64,000 bases of DNA from Astragalus membranaceus (GCA_039519185.1 CM076849.1:32917109-32981108), one strand, 5' to 3'; counted from the stretch's first letter, positions 11,341 through 21,029 are shown. Program-made: numbers and translations. The notes: generated by a model not told the origin, from the sequence alone.

Positions 11341-11884
11341 CTGCTCGGCTGCTGCCCTTATTTTTTTATACACATATATTTGAAGCTCCAAACTAATAAG
11401 ACGTATGTTTCCCTTTCTTTTTCGGGGAGCTAAGATCAATGCCACGCTCAAACGATAACTTTTCTACAAGTTTGAGATTGAAAGTTGTGCCGGACCGTGA
11501 CATACTTCATGTCAAACTTCACTGCGGCCCTAAATATTGAACTAAACTGTATTCACATATCAATCGCTAATACTACTGTTATATGAAATAATTAAAACAA
11601 TATCTACTTCAAAAGTTCATTGAATCTGACACAAGAAGCGAAGATGATCACAGCTAGAAAAACAGGAATTAGAGACGGAAAAAATCCGTCACTAAACAAG
11701 TAAAATCCGTCACTAATAAGGTTAGTGACGGAATTTGTGAGGGACCAAAATTCGTAACAAATTTTGGCGTCACTAAAATATTTGCGAGGGATATGTGAAT
11801 CCGTCTCTATTAGAGAGGGATATTTCCCTCACAAAAACTCATAATCCGTCACTAAAAACAGAACCAAATCTGAAATAAAAAAGT

Positions 11885-12120
11885 CTAATTTCCGCCGCTA
11901 ATAGCGAGGAACATATATCCGTCACTAATAGCGAGGAACATATATCCGTCTCTAATAGCGAGGAAGATATATCCGTCACTAATAGCGAGGAACACACATC
12001 CGTCACTAATAGCGATGAACATATATCCGTCACTAATAGCGATGAACATATATCCGTCACTAATATCGATGAACATATATCCGTCACTAATAGCTATGAA
12101 CATATATCCGTCGCTAACAG
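11885..12120. repeat. Subterminal 27-bp tandem array of CACTA
   Basis: About eight tandem copies of a unit of the form ccgtcactaatagcgagg plus aacatatat, with small substitutions. In CACTA elements such subterminal repeats are bound by the TNPA-type protein. The repetitive peptides read across it on either strand are by-products. Confidence 0.85.
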
Positions 12121-12438
12121 AGATGAGACATTGCCCAACGAAATTCCCTATTAGTACAGATGTTTTTCAATACAAATATTTCCACCTGAATATATTTCAA
12201 TAAAATTCCCTTTAAAAATTACATGAAGATATTTCATATTAAGGCTTATAAGCATAATCCATAGAAATCAAAAGTACACTTAATTCATAACCAAAAGTAC
12301 TGTCAATCCGTAAAAAATTACTTGAACCTAGTAACTTACAATCCAAAAGAAACATCATTGTTTCATAAACCTAGTAACTTACAATCCAAAAGAAACATCA
12401 TTGTTTCAAAAACACTAAACATACATCAACAATCTAAT

Positions 12439-12714
12439 TCTTCATCATAATAGTCATCATCATTTTGTTGATCATCCTCGTTTGCAAGTGGAGGTGAAGG
12501 CGGGCGTGGATGATTCTGAGAATAAGTCTATAAATTTCAGCATCTTCTCCTGTGTTGCAAGAAGCCCACCCACTTGCTCCTTAAGACTTTGGTTTTCAGC
12601 ATCTTCAACTATATACTGATCACACATATTTTTCTTGTGATCTGTTTGTTCTATCAGTATTTTCTTCTCCTTCATGATCAAGTTTGAGTCTGGCCATGGT
12701 TCTAGCAGCAGCAA
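12439..12714 (-). pseudogene. CACTA TNPA-like C-terminal fragment
   Basis: Minus-strand reading gives a hydrophilic, helix-prone stretch (about 80 residues, with SLKEQVGGLLATQEKMLKFI). After a one-base shift it is followed by an acidic tail (DDQQNDDDYYDEELDC) and a stop near 12439. A coiled coil plus acidic terminus is typical of plant CACTA TNPA/Transposase_24 proteins, and the position inside the CACTA fits. The catalytic TNPD part is absent. The identification rests on composition and context. Confidence 0.5.
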
Positions 12715-13216
12715 ACCAATTTATCTCGTGTTCTTCAAACATGAACACTGAGTGCAAGAAAATTCAAAACCAATCGTTTGGAAGTAAAATCACAAGTTAA
12801 ATACTTAAATGTAAGGATGGAGTCATTCTTGACCTCGCTGTTGATCAAGGGTGGGAGCATGGTTGTTAAATTCTCAAGTTAATTATTAAATTCTTACAAG
12901 TTTGCTATCCTAGATCAGAAAAACAAATTAAACACAACAAATAAATAAGTGCTTTACAAAATTGCAACCCAATTTGAAGTGTCTATACCTTTTTTAAAGC
13001 GCTTGATTTTTAGTATCAGACACACAGTGAAATTGAATGAATTTCATCCTCGTATTAATATTTTAGTATGCAATAATCAAGATAGAATGTTCATCTTCAT
13101 CATGGCAAAGAAAAAACCAAAACAAAGAATGAAACACAAACTATTCAGATAATAACAATTTCAAACATTCTGGATACAAAAGTCAAACAACACGAGCAAA
13201 CTCATGGTCACATTAC

Positions 13217-13314
13217 CTTCTCAAATGCAACTATCAAGTTTTCTCTTGCAGTTGTAAATGGACTATCCACGGCCAGACTACGGAAATACCGATAAATAAC
13301 CACAATCTCATATC
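13217..13314 (-). pseudogene. SMG7-like exon fragment (second captured exon)
   Basis: Minus-strand translation gives YRYFRSLAVDSPFTTAREN and LIVAFEK, ending at a good donor (GAAG|GTAATG, donor 13211-13216). This matches the region of plant SMG7/EST1-like proteins that follows the exon at 16213-16511. The copia element is inserted at its 5' side with duplication atatc. Just upstream, ccacaatctca occurs on both sides of the insertion, so the exon start was already rearranged. SMG7 works in nonsense-mediated decay by binding phosphorylated UPF1; this piece cannot. Confidence 0.75.
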
Positions 13315-13665
13315 TGTTGGGAAATCTACGGCGCAGCAGACAGGAGAGGGAAGGGAGAGCGACGGCGCTAGAGAGAGGAAAGGGAGCAACAAAACAGTGA
13401 GACTGTAAAGTGATAGGATTAGGTTAAAAGGCAATCAAAAGCATTATTATTCACTAACTAGTGATCCCTATTTATACACAAAACCTAAAGTCAGGCCCAG
13501 GCCCATATTTCGACTAGGCCCAATATGCCAACTACTAACTACACCTTCTACTGTTACTAATTACACTGCAACTTCTACAGCTAACTATAACTTCGACTAG
13601 GTAGTATTTCGACAGCTACTTATTACAAATACAAGCAATACACAATTACAAGGTATATTCCAATA
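13315..13665 (-). repeat. 3' LTR of the young copia element
   Basis: On the plus strand it runs tgttggg...ccaata; the element is read on the minus strand. It looks identical to 15763-16113. The purine-rich tract (minus strand aattaggaggga) abuts its inner edge. Confidence 0.93.
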
Positions 13666-13859
13666 TTCCCTCCTAATTTGTATTGCTACGTGACATCATT
13701 CCAAGCATTGTCCTCAGTTCTTCGAATCTTCCTTTCTGCAATGGCTTGGTCATTGTTTCTGTCGAAATGTCCTTTCTGCAATGCATTGGTCATTGCTAAG
13801 TGACACTTCAGTTTTGGCCCCCCGTCACCAGGCGGCAACTCTGCATATAGCCAGAGTTC

Positions 13860-15737
13860 TTATTCCTCTGTCGAATCTTTCCTGTCGAGAGGAATTCGGC
13901 ACCCATGTGCCCAAAGTGTGTTGCCTGATCTTGCCCACACCCTGTCGAACCTGTGTTGCCCCTTGTCGAACTGTTTCGAACTCTGTCGAACTGGGCTGCA
14001 ACTTTTCGATCTGTTCTGCCCCTTTTCGAGCTGTTTCGCACTCTGTCGAACCGGGCTGCAACTTTCAATACTTGGTGCCCAATACAAGGGTTCTTTCTCA
14101 ATGGTTACTAATTTTGCCTTACCCTTGGCCACTTCACCATCTATTGCCATCTTTTGCGCTGGAAGTTCGACTAGCTTCCAGGTATCATTCTTCTCTATTG
14201 ATTTCGACTCATCAATCATAGCTTCCTTCCACTCCTTTCGACTAAGAGCTTGCTCCAGACTCACTGGTTTTGCTTCAGCCATCAGTTCGAATTGAGTTAA
14301 CTCTCCCTCTGCAGTTACAGCAGAATCTGGGATTGTGTCGAAATCATTTAGCTCTACTGATTTTTGCCTTTCCCTTTGCAACCTTCTGAGAGGTTCGACA
14401 GCAATGGGTTCTTCTGGCTCTTCAGTTTCGACCTCGTCGACATCCTGATCACTCTGATCATGAACTTCTTCTAAGTCCATTGTTGTCGGTTTTTCAAAAC
14501 ATTCTTCGACAGTTCTCTTCAAGCAATGTTCTTCGACAACCTGCAATTCGACACACTTCTCTTCGGTCGAAATTGTATCTGGTTTCAACAACAGCAACTC
14601 TGGGTCTATAGTCGTCATGAATGATAATTCCTCATCATCGTTGCTGGCTATGTTGGAGATATCCCCAGTGTTTCGACTGGCCTGCCACACACACATAGCA
14701 CAAGTATTTTGAGCATTACAAGTGTATCCACTTATACAAGTGTTCACACTGTTCTGCTCGCTACTTTCAGCAATTTCGTCAAGATGAGTGTTATCTTCAA
14801 TCTCATCTTCGACTGCCATCAGCACTAGCCCATCTGAGTCGGAGTCTGTGTCACTGTCACTCGCAAAATTGGCTTCAGCATCTCTAGAAACCTTCTTGTT
14901 TTTACACCTGTTTCTATAATGCCCAAATTGCTGACAGTTGTAGCATTGCACTTTCGACAGGTCACCTTTCTTGTCGAAAGATCCCTTCTTCTTGTCGAAA
15001 TCATTCTGCTTACTGCTTGATCCTTCTTCTCTACCTCTTTCGACCCTGTTACTTGCCTTCCAATTCTTCTTAGAGGAATATGAAAGTAAGGCTTGTTCAG
15101 TTTCTCTCTCCGAACTTCTCTGCCTTATCCTCAATTCATGTGCCTCTAAGGAACCCTGAAGTTCATCTAACTTCAATGTATCTAGGTCCTTGGATTCTTC
15201 AATGGCTGTAACAACGTAGTCGAATTTCTCGGTTAAGGATCGAAGCACCTTTTCGACCTTCTTCACTTCTTCGACAGTCTCACCATTTCCCCTCATTTGA
15301 TTAGTTAATGCTACTAACCTCGTAATAAATTCGCCAATCGATTCTGCTTCTGACATCTTCAGGGCTTCGAACTGCTTTCTGAGCGACTGGAGTCGAATCT
15401 TCTTCAGTCTGTCTGCTCCGCCATACGAGCTCTTGAGGATGTCCCACGCTGCCTTTGCTGATTCACAGTCGATGATCAGGTTCAGGACATTCGAATCGAC
15501 ACACTGGTGAAGTAAAAACAACCCTTTTCCGTCTCTCTTTCTCATCGCATTGTGGCTGTTTCTCACCGCTTCTGTGGCGTCATCTGCCACGGGTGGAACT
15601 CCATCGTTCACGATGTCAAGTACATCTTGATATCTGAACAGCACCTTCATCTGCGAACACCATCTCTCAAAGTCTTTTCCATCGAAAATGGGGAGGCTCC
15701 CCGGAATACCTCCACCATAGTTATCTCTCGCTGCCAT
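13860..15737 (-). CDS. copia Gag fused to RT leader, pol deleted
   Basis: A 625-residue uninterrupted frame starting 10 bases after the primer-binding site. Residues ~1-230 are a copia Gag (UBN2) with FDGKDFERWCSQMKVLF, SAKAAWDILKSSYGGADRLK and LRKQFEALKMSEAESIGEFI. A CCHC zinc knuckle follows at ~265-280 (CYNCQQFGHYRNRC), then a long acidic linker. At ~505-540 comes the very start of copia reverse transcriptase (EALIAS pattern: EQALSRKEWKEAMIDESKSI, NDTWKLVELPAQ). Protease, integrase and polymerase are gone. The last ~65 residues contain two ~20-residue repeats (CSPVRQS..KQ..KGQ.R) of unknown origin. It would package RNA but needs pol from a relative. The intact frame suggests it may still be translated. 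Confidence 0.85.
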   Translation of the reverse strand: MAARDNYGGGIPGSLPIFDGKDFERWCSQMKVLFRYQDVLDIVNDGVPPVADDATEAVRNSHNAMRKRDGKGLFLLHQCVDSNVLNLIIDCESAKAAWDILKSSYGGADRLKKIRLQSLRKQFEALKMSEAESIGEFITRLVALTNQMRGNGETVEEVKKVEKVLRSLTEKFDYVVTAIEESKDLDTLKLDELQGSLEAHELRIRQRSSERETEQALLSYSSKKNWKASNRVERGREEGSSSKQNDFDKKKGSFDKKGDLSKVQCYNCQQFGHYRNRCKNKKVSRDAEANFASDSDTDSDSDGLVLMAVEDEIEDNTHLDEIAESSEQNSVNTCISGYTCNAQNTCAMCVWQASRNTGDISNIASNDDEELSFMTTIDPELLLLKPDTISTEEKCVELQVVEEHCLKRTVEECFEKPTTMDLEEVHDQSDQDVDEVETEEPEEPIAVEPLRRLQRERQKSVELNDFDTIPDSAVTAEGELTQFELMAEAKPVSLEQALSRKEWKEAMIDESKSIEKNDTWKLVELPAQKMAIDGEVAKGKAKLVTIEKEPLYWAPSIESCSPVRQSAKQLEKGQNRSKSCSPVRQSSKQFDKGQHRFDRVWARSGNTLWAHGCRIPLDRKDSTEE

Positions 15738-15747
15738 GGATCTTAAA

Positions 15748-15759
15748 GCTCTGATACCA
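15748..15759 (-). other. Primer-binding site, initiator-Met tRNA type
   Basis: Minus strand tggtatcagagc, three bases inside the 5' LTR. This is the standard copia primer site for minus-strand cDNA synthesis. Confidence 0.85.
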
Positions 15760-15762
15760 GTT

Positions 15763-16113
15763 TGTTGGGAAATCTACGGCGCAGCAGACAGGAGAGGGAA
15801 GGGAGAGCGACGGCGCTAGAGAGAGGAAAGGGAGCAACAAAACAGTGAGACTGTAAAGTGATAGGATTAGGTTAAAAGGCAATCAAAAGCATTATTATTC
15901 ACTAACTAGTGATCCCTATTTATACACAAAACCTAAAGTCAGGCCCAGGCCCATATTTCGACTAGGCCCAATATGCCAACTACTAACTACACCTTCTACT
16001 GTTACTAATTACACTGCAACTTCTACAGCTAACTATAACTTCGACTAGGTAGTATTTCGACAGCTACTTATTACAAATACAAGCAATACACAATTACAAG
16101 GTATATTCCAATA
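15763..16113 (-). repeat. 5' LTR of the young copia element
   Basis: 351 bp, apparently identical to the other LTR. Since the element reads on the minus strand, this copy would hold the active promoter; in minus-strand terms it begins tattgg and ends cccaaca. Confidence 0.93.
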
Positions 16114-16212
16114 ATATCCACAATCTCAGTATGCATTATGGTAACAATAAACCACAACTCATTCTAAGCAACAATAAAAAGATACAATGGATGGAGTAAT
16201 AATGCCAAATAC

Positions 16213-16511
16213 CTGATGATGGGGATTACCACTTGAAGGCAAAAGAGATGCAGCTTGTAAGTAGTAACTAGAAGCTGCTGTGAACTCTCGGCTTATTGAG
16301 TCCTCTTCACCATACATTCCTTTATAACGAGCAAGATCACCCAAATATATCAGACAACGATTACAGGATACTAAACCTTTTTTCACGTCAGCATATTTCT
16401 TTTCATCTTTCTGTAGCACAATCCAATTTTCTGAATCCTCGAGGTAACCAAGAGGAAGTCCATACTTCGCTCTAATTTTCATGATAAGGTCATGGTAAAA
16501 TCCAGTTGCCC
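16213..16511 (-). pseudogene. Captured SMG7/EST1-like exon
   Basis: A complete exon by its signals: acceptor CTTTCAG before 16511 and donor CAG|GTATTT after 16213. It encodes about 99 residues matching the 14-3-3-like/TPR N-terminal domain of plant SMG7: ATGFYHDLIMKIRAKYGLPL, then SCNRCLIYLGDLARYKGMYG and AASSYYLQAASLLPSSGNPH. The reading frame is still open. Flanking exons are absent except 13217-13314, so it is a fragment inside a CACTA element, not a working NMD factor. A partial tandem copy of its acceptor region is at about 16550-16595. Confidence 0.85.
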
Positions 16512-16650
16512 CTGAAAGAAAAGTCTTGAGCTGAAGCTTTATTTTAGTTATCCGATCAGGTCATGGTAAAATCCAGTTGCCCCTAAAAGAAAAGGCTGGA
16601 GAGTTTTTCTCCCCAAGTGAGCATCAATCATGGCAGGAAATCTTTTGTAC

Positions 16651-16818
16651 CAGTGTTGTCAATTGCAGACAGCTAATAGCGGTTTGTTAAAATTCTACTA
16701 TGCTATAGCCACTAATTGATAACACTGATCGACATATCACAAATCGTCGTGGACAGTAGCGCTTCGTTCAAATTCCGCTATGCTATAGCACCGGTAGAGC
16801 TGCAATTTGACAACACTG
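16651..16818. mobile_element. Short TIR element inside the CACTA
   Basis: Ends cagtgttgtcaattgca (from 16651) and tgcaatttgacaacactg (to 16818) are inverted copies. The interior has the 'gctatagc/tagcgg' style shared with MULE-like MITEs. No target duplication was confirmed. 168 bp, non-coding. Confidence 0.65.
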
Positions 16819-17084
16819 TTTAGGTTATTGATTGATGCCATCAAATAATTTATAAACCCATTATCTAAATTGAATTCCAAATTTATTTATTTTTGATCAG
16901 TACTCCAAAATTTATTTAGTTAGCCTTTCCTTGACCCTGCAACTGGAATATAATTTGTGCACCTTACATCCTATGTACGTTTTAGTTTATTGTTGTTAGT
17001 CTTTCCTTGACCATAAACCTATAATTCTTCAACAGTTATGTTCAAAAAAATTCTGATGCATGTTTTATGGTTATCACTTATCAG

Positions 17085-17404
17085 GTGGGGTTACTTCCAT
17101 GGATGACTATCTTAAAGAATTCTTCCCTCGAGTATACAGACAAAAAATGCACGCACATGAAAACAACTACTGCAAATATGATAATCAGGGCCTTGCAGCA
17201 TTTACCTCTTCTCTATACATTGCTGGTTTAGTTGCAAGCCTGGTGGCTTCTCCAATTACAAGAAAGTATGGACGTCGGGCAAGTATCATAGGCGGCAGTA
17301 CCAGCTTTCTTATCAGATCTGCTCTGAATGCTTCAGCTGTTAACCTTGCAATGCTGATCATTGGTCGGGTTATGCTCGGCGTTGGTATTGGATTTGGAAA
17401 TCAG
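17085..17404 (+). pseudogene. Captured sugar transporter (STP-type) exon
   Basis: A 320-bp exon with intact splice signals (TTATCAG acceptor, CAG|GTAATA donor). It encodes the early part of a plant H+/monosaccharide symporter: GGVTSMDDYLKEFFPRVYR in the first extracellular loop, NYCKYDNQGLAAFTSSLYIA, the major-facilitator signature RKYGRRASII between helices 2 and 3, and LAMLIIGRVMLGVGIGFGNQ. The frame is open but no other transporter exon lies within reach, so it is a gene fragment carried by the CACTA element. It lies on the strand opposite to the SMG7 fragments, so the two were captured separately or inverted. Confidence 0.85.
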
Positions 17405-18389
17405 GTAATAACACATTACACACATCTCTAATCTATGATCAATCCTCAAAAGAGTCAAATCCTTGTGTCACTTTAGTCAAACAAGTTTTTAAGGTAGCTA
17501 ATTGAGCTTCTTAAACACAGCCAAAGGGTAAGAAACTCTTTTTAAATGAATTCCCAATTCTCAAATCCTACCAAATCTAACGGGATTTGAATTTTTCATT
17601 GAAATTCTTCTAAAAATAAATTGAATTGAAGGCTAACCCAAACTGAATTCCAAACAGGAGCATATATAAAACTCAAACAAGTTTTTTTTTCAGGTTTTCC
17701 AATTCCGAACATACTCTTAAAGAAAGGGTTCTTAACAATTTATCCATTAATCAATTTTTTTGATAAAACACGAAACCCTAATTTATCCATTGATCACAAC
17801 ATCATAGAAGGAGGAAAAGTGATACCTTTGCTGTGAAGAGATGGCTTCCTTTCAAAATGGTAAGGTTGAAAGCATTCCTCACCAGCAATCTTCCTCTGAA
17901 TCCTGTTTGAAAGAAGAGGAAAAACAAATTAAAAAATACAAACTAACAGAGAGAGGGAAAATGGAGATATGAGGGAAAAGGGAAAGAGGGCGAAAACTGA
18001 CTCTCCCTTGCTTGAAAGTTTCGCGTAGAAGAGGAGAAGACTAGGAAGAGAAACCTTCAGTTTTGGTGATATGGAATACGCAACTTTGCCCAGCGCAAAA
18101 GAGGAAATCGCAACTTCACAAAAATTAGGGTTTTGGTGTATGGTGATGGTTACGGTTTTGGTGAATGGTGAGTGGTGGAGGTGAGGGTTGTGTGTGGTTG
18201 TGGTGAGTGGCGCAGAAGAGGAGGGTTACGCAGAAGAGGGGGAAGCCATGGTGATGGTTACGATTTCACGCAGGGGAGGGTTTCACGCAGGGGAGGGTTT
18301 CACGCAGAAGTGTCAACAGCAATCTTCATCAAAAAGGAAAACCTAGCTGCGCTAGGTTGAAGGAGAAGAAGGCGTGAACGGCGCAGATT

Positions 18390-18390
<1 letters not shown>

Positions 18391-18437
<47 letters not shown>
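18391..18437. repeat. (GA)n microsatellite
   Basis: About 23 GA units inside the right half of the CACTA element. The surrounding 18170-18390 is G-rich and non-coding. Confidence 0.9.
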
Positions 18438-18438
<1 letters not shown>

Positions 18439-19454
18439 ACGCAGAAGTGTCAACAGCAATAATTATAAAATATTATTATTAGTGAGTGAGGGAAATAAAA
18501 TTGAAAAGAGAGGGAAGCCGAATATTGGAGAGCTGACCAAATTTTGGGTTACCGAGGAATTAGTATTTCCTCACTAATAGAGAGGGATGTATTTTCATCT
18601 CTACATCCGTCTCTAAACAGTTTTTTGATATTTTGTGACGAATTTAGAGACGGAATGTTTTGAGAGGGATATTTTTCCGTCTCTAAATTCGTCACAAACG
18701 TAAATCAGGGCTGATTACTTATTTTCGTAGCTAAATCCCTCGCTAATAGTGAGGGATAGTTATCCCTCTCTAAAATTCGTCACTAAAATCAACTTTTCTA
18801 GTAGTGGATGAAGTTGTGGACCTGTGTGACGATTGCTAGCACACGCCTATTGTAACACCCCAAATATTTAATTAATTATTTAATTAATTTATTCAATAAT
18901 TAAGTGTAAGAATTGTTGAAGTTGAGAATTATTAGTATAGTTACTACGTTGATTTTTATTTAATTAATAGGTTAATTAAGTGTGGAAAATAATATTAGAG
19001 TAGTAAAAATATTATTATGTTGTATGGCCTTATTTTTATGTTAGAATAAGTAAAAATGAGAGGTGTTAAGGAAAGCCCATGATGTTAAGTCGAATTAAGC
19101 TAAGGAAAAGCCCATAAGACTAAGTGAGATTATAAGAGGGGAAATTAGGTTAAAAAGAAAATAAGGAATTGAGAGAGAACCAAGGAAGGGGGCTGCGAAA
19201 CTCATACATCCTAGGAGGGTGGAGGCGCGACTTCATCAAGGGAAAGGGGGTGGCTGCGCAAGTTTCTATCATCAGGTAAGGGTGGGGTTCTAACTCTATA
19301 ATAGGGTACATGAAGGGCTTTATGTGGGATCTACGAATTTGCTTCTGTTTTCAGTCTAAAAACATGTGTATCTCTGAATTGGGTTGACGATGTGTTTGAT
19401 TATTGAAATTTGATGAATGTTTGATGCCAATTTTGTTGCTAAACTCATTGTTTG

Positions 19455-19825
19455 GGGTGATCTGGGTATAGGTTCGGTTATACAGTAATTGGGAACAATC
19501 TAGTGGTCTAAAAATTATGTGGTTTACCTTTTCGGAAACTAGACTTAATGCTTGTTAATTTGGCACTAATTTGGTTGCATTTGAAGTTGTATAGCTCGAG
19601 TTATAGGTGTCACAAGTTAGGTTAAAATTTTGGAAACGATCTGGGTATAGGTTCGGTTATACAGTAATTGGGAACAATCTAGTGGTCCAAAAATTATGTG
19701 GTTTAGCTTTTTAGAAACTAGACTTAATTCTTGTTAATTTGGCACTAGTTTGGTTGCATTTGGAGTTGTATAGCTCGAGTTATAGGTGTCACAAGTTAGG
19801 ATAAAATTTTGGAAACAATCTGGAT
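19455..19825. repeat. Two ~180-bp direct repeats inside solo LTR
   Basis: A block beginning gatctgggtataggttcgg and including ggttatacagtaattggg recurs about 180 bases later with few changes. A third, partial start (atctggatataggttcgg) is at about 19818. Confidence 0.8.
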
Positions 19826-20474
19826 ATAGGTTCGGTATTTCGTGTATAACGTTTTCGTTTGAACTCCTTTTTGAATGATTCTTGATTCATTGAAAACTAC
19901 ACTCAATTTGTTTCGGGTTAGGCTCAAGTCCCATGTCATTTGTCTGAGTTCTGATAATTTTAGAGGTGTCACAAGCTAGGTCATGGTGGCTGTCCTGTTT
20001 TCTGAACCTTGTTGCTTATTTACTGAAACTGTACGAATTGGACCATTATTTTGCAAAATAACAATTATAGTCAGGAACTAGACATTCTTAGCTTTCCATA
20101 GAGGGGTCCTTTGCTAAATTTTGATACCGTTTGATAGGTTAATTAATTCACCGAAGTAGAGGTATGTTTGATGGAAATTTGTCTGTTTGCTGTTGCTGGG
20201 CGCCATGGGCGCCATGCTTACTGTTTGATGTTGCTGTTTGCTGTTGTTGTTTGCATGTTTGCTGTTGCTGGGCGCATAGGGCGCCATGTTTGCTGTTGTT
20301 GGGCGCTTTAGACGCATTAGGCCCCCGGTTGGCTAATTGTTGATTACGTTGTCAATTCTTAATTGTTAAATTGTTAAAAATATTAATTGTTGGTTAAGTG
20401 GTTAAATTGGTCAATTGCTAATTGTTGGTAAAGTTGTTGATTTGCTAGTTGATAATTGTTGGTTAAGTCGTTGA

Positions 20475-20660
20475 TTTGTATTTTGTTGAGGGTACCGCTG
20501 ATGGCCTATTTGTATTTTGTTGAGGGTACCGCTGATGGCCCATTTGTATTTTGTTGAGGGTACTGCTGATGGCCCATTTGTAGTTTGATGAGGGTACCGC
20601 TGATGGCCCATTGTATTTTGTTGAGGGTACCGCTGATGGCCCATTTGCATTTTGATGAGT
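20475..20660. repeat. 34-bp tandem repeat inside solo LTR
   Basis: About five and a half copies of a unit containing gttgagggtaccgctgatgg, with single-base differences between copies. Peptides read across it are by-products. Confidence 0.88.
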
Positions 20661-20992
20661 GGTTATGTTGATGATTCATGATGATTGCAGTTATCTGATT
20701 GTTGTGACGTGATGAATTGAGATGTCCTGATTCTGATATATATTGTTTTTCATACATTCTATTATATGGTGAATTCAAAAAGTGTCCTGATTCTGATATA
20801 AGTATTGCAGAATAAATATTTATTCGTTATTGATTCATCCAAGTTTAAAGTGCTATGTATCTGATGTTATAAATGACTTAATTATGCTCATTTGTGGATT
20901 TTAGCCGGAAAATGTAGCATCCGTTTATTTGTCGAAATTTTTGAAAACTCTGATTTTTATTATTAAATCGCGGGGTAGAAATTGGTGTTACA

Positions 20993-20994
<2 letters not shown>

Positions 20995-21026
<32 letters not shown>
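20995..21026. repeat. (TA)n microsatellite next to the solo LTR
   Basis: A TA run that begins within the right-hand target duplication of the solo LTR. The following 21027-21278 shows no gene. Confidence 0.85.

Positions 21027-21029
<3 letters not shown>

Larger units (their letters stand above)
13315..16113 (-). mobile_element. Non-autonomous copia element with identical LTRs
   Basis: Two 351-bp direct LTRs (13315-13665 and 15763-16113) appear identical base for base. A perfect 5-bp duplication atatc flanks the element (13310-13314 and 16114-16118). On the minus strand the primer-binding site tggtatcagagc (complement of initiator-Met tRNA) is at 15748-15759 and a purine tract is at about 13666-13679. 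The 2.1-kb interior holds one long minus-strand frame (15737-13860). Identical LTRs imply very recent insertion. The element sits in the SMG7 fragment of the CACTA at 11649-18806. Confidence 0.95.
11649..18806. mobile_element. CACTA element carrying host gene fragments
   Basis: The left end reads cacagctagaaaaaca and the right end, reversed, cactactagaaaagtt. The 3-bp duplication gat flanks both ends (11646-11648 and 18807-18809). Both subterminal zones are packed with the same CCGTC(A/T)CTAA / GAGGGA motifs, directly and inverted. The interior holds a TNPA-like C-terminal fragment (12439-12714), two SMG7-like exons (13217-13314 and 16213-16511), a sugar-transporter exon (17085-17404) and an unidentified exon-like piece (about 17826-17920, minus; possible reading LLVRNAFNLTILKGSHLF). 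It looks like a gene-capturing (Pack-type) CACTA, later hit by a copia element at 13315-16113. No complete transposase is present. Confidence 0.85.
18851..20992. mobile_element. Solo LTR, chromovirus (Tekay-like) style
   Basis: A 2142-bp unit starting TGTAACACCCC and ending GGTGTTACA, so its extreme ends are inverted copies as in LTRs. It is flanked by the perfect 5-bp duplication cctat (18846-18850 and 20993-20997). There is no coding content, primer-binding site or second LTR: the signature of a solo LTR left by LTR-LTR recombination. TGTAACACCC-type ends and >2-kb length recall Tekay/Del gypsy elements; lineage is inference. Internal duplications are listed separately. Confidence 0.8.

Noticed and set aside
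11839..12203. Repetitive frames of the type VTDICSSLL or AISDGYMF
   Set aside because: Translation of the 27-bp subterminal repeat; every frame is open because the unit length is a multiple of three.
20475..20660. Regular 34-bp repeats that superficially recall a CRISPR array
   Set aside because: The units are contiguous without unique spacers and lie within a plant solo LTR; it is a simple tandem repeat.
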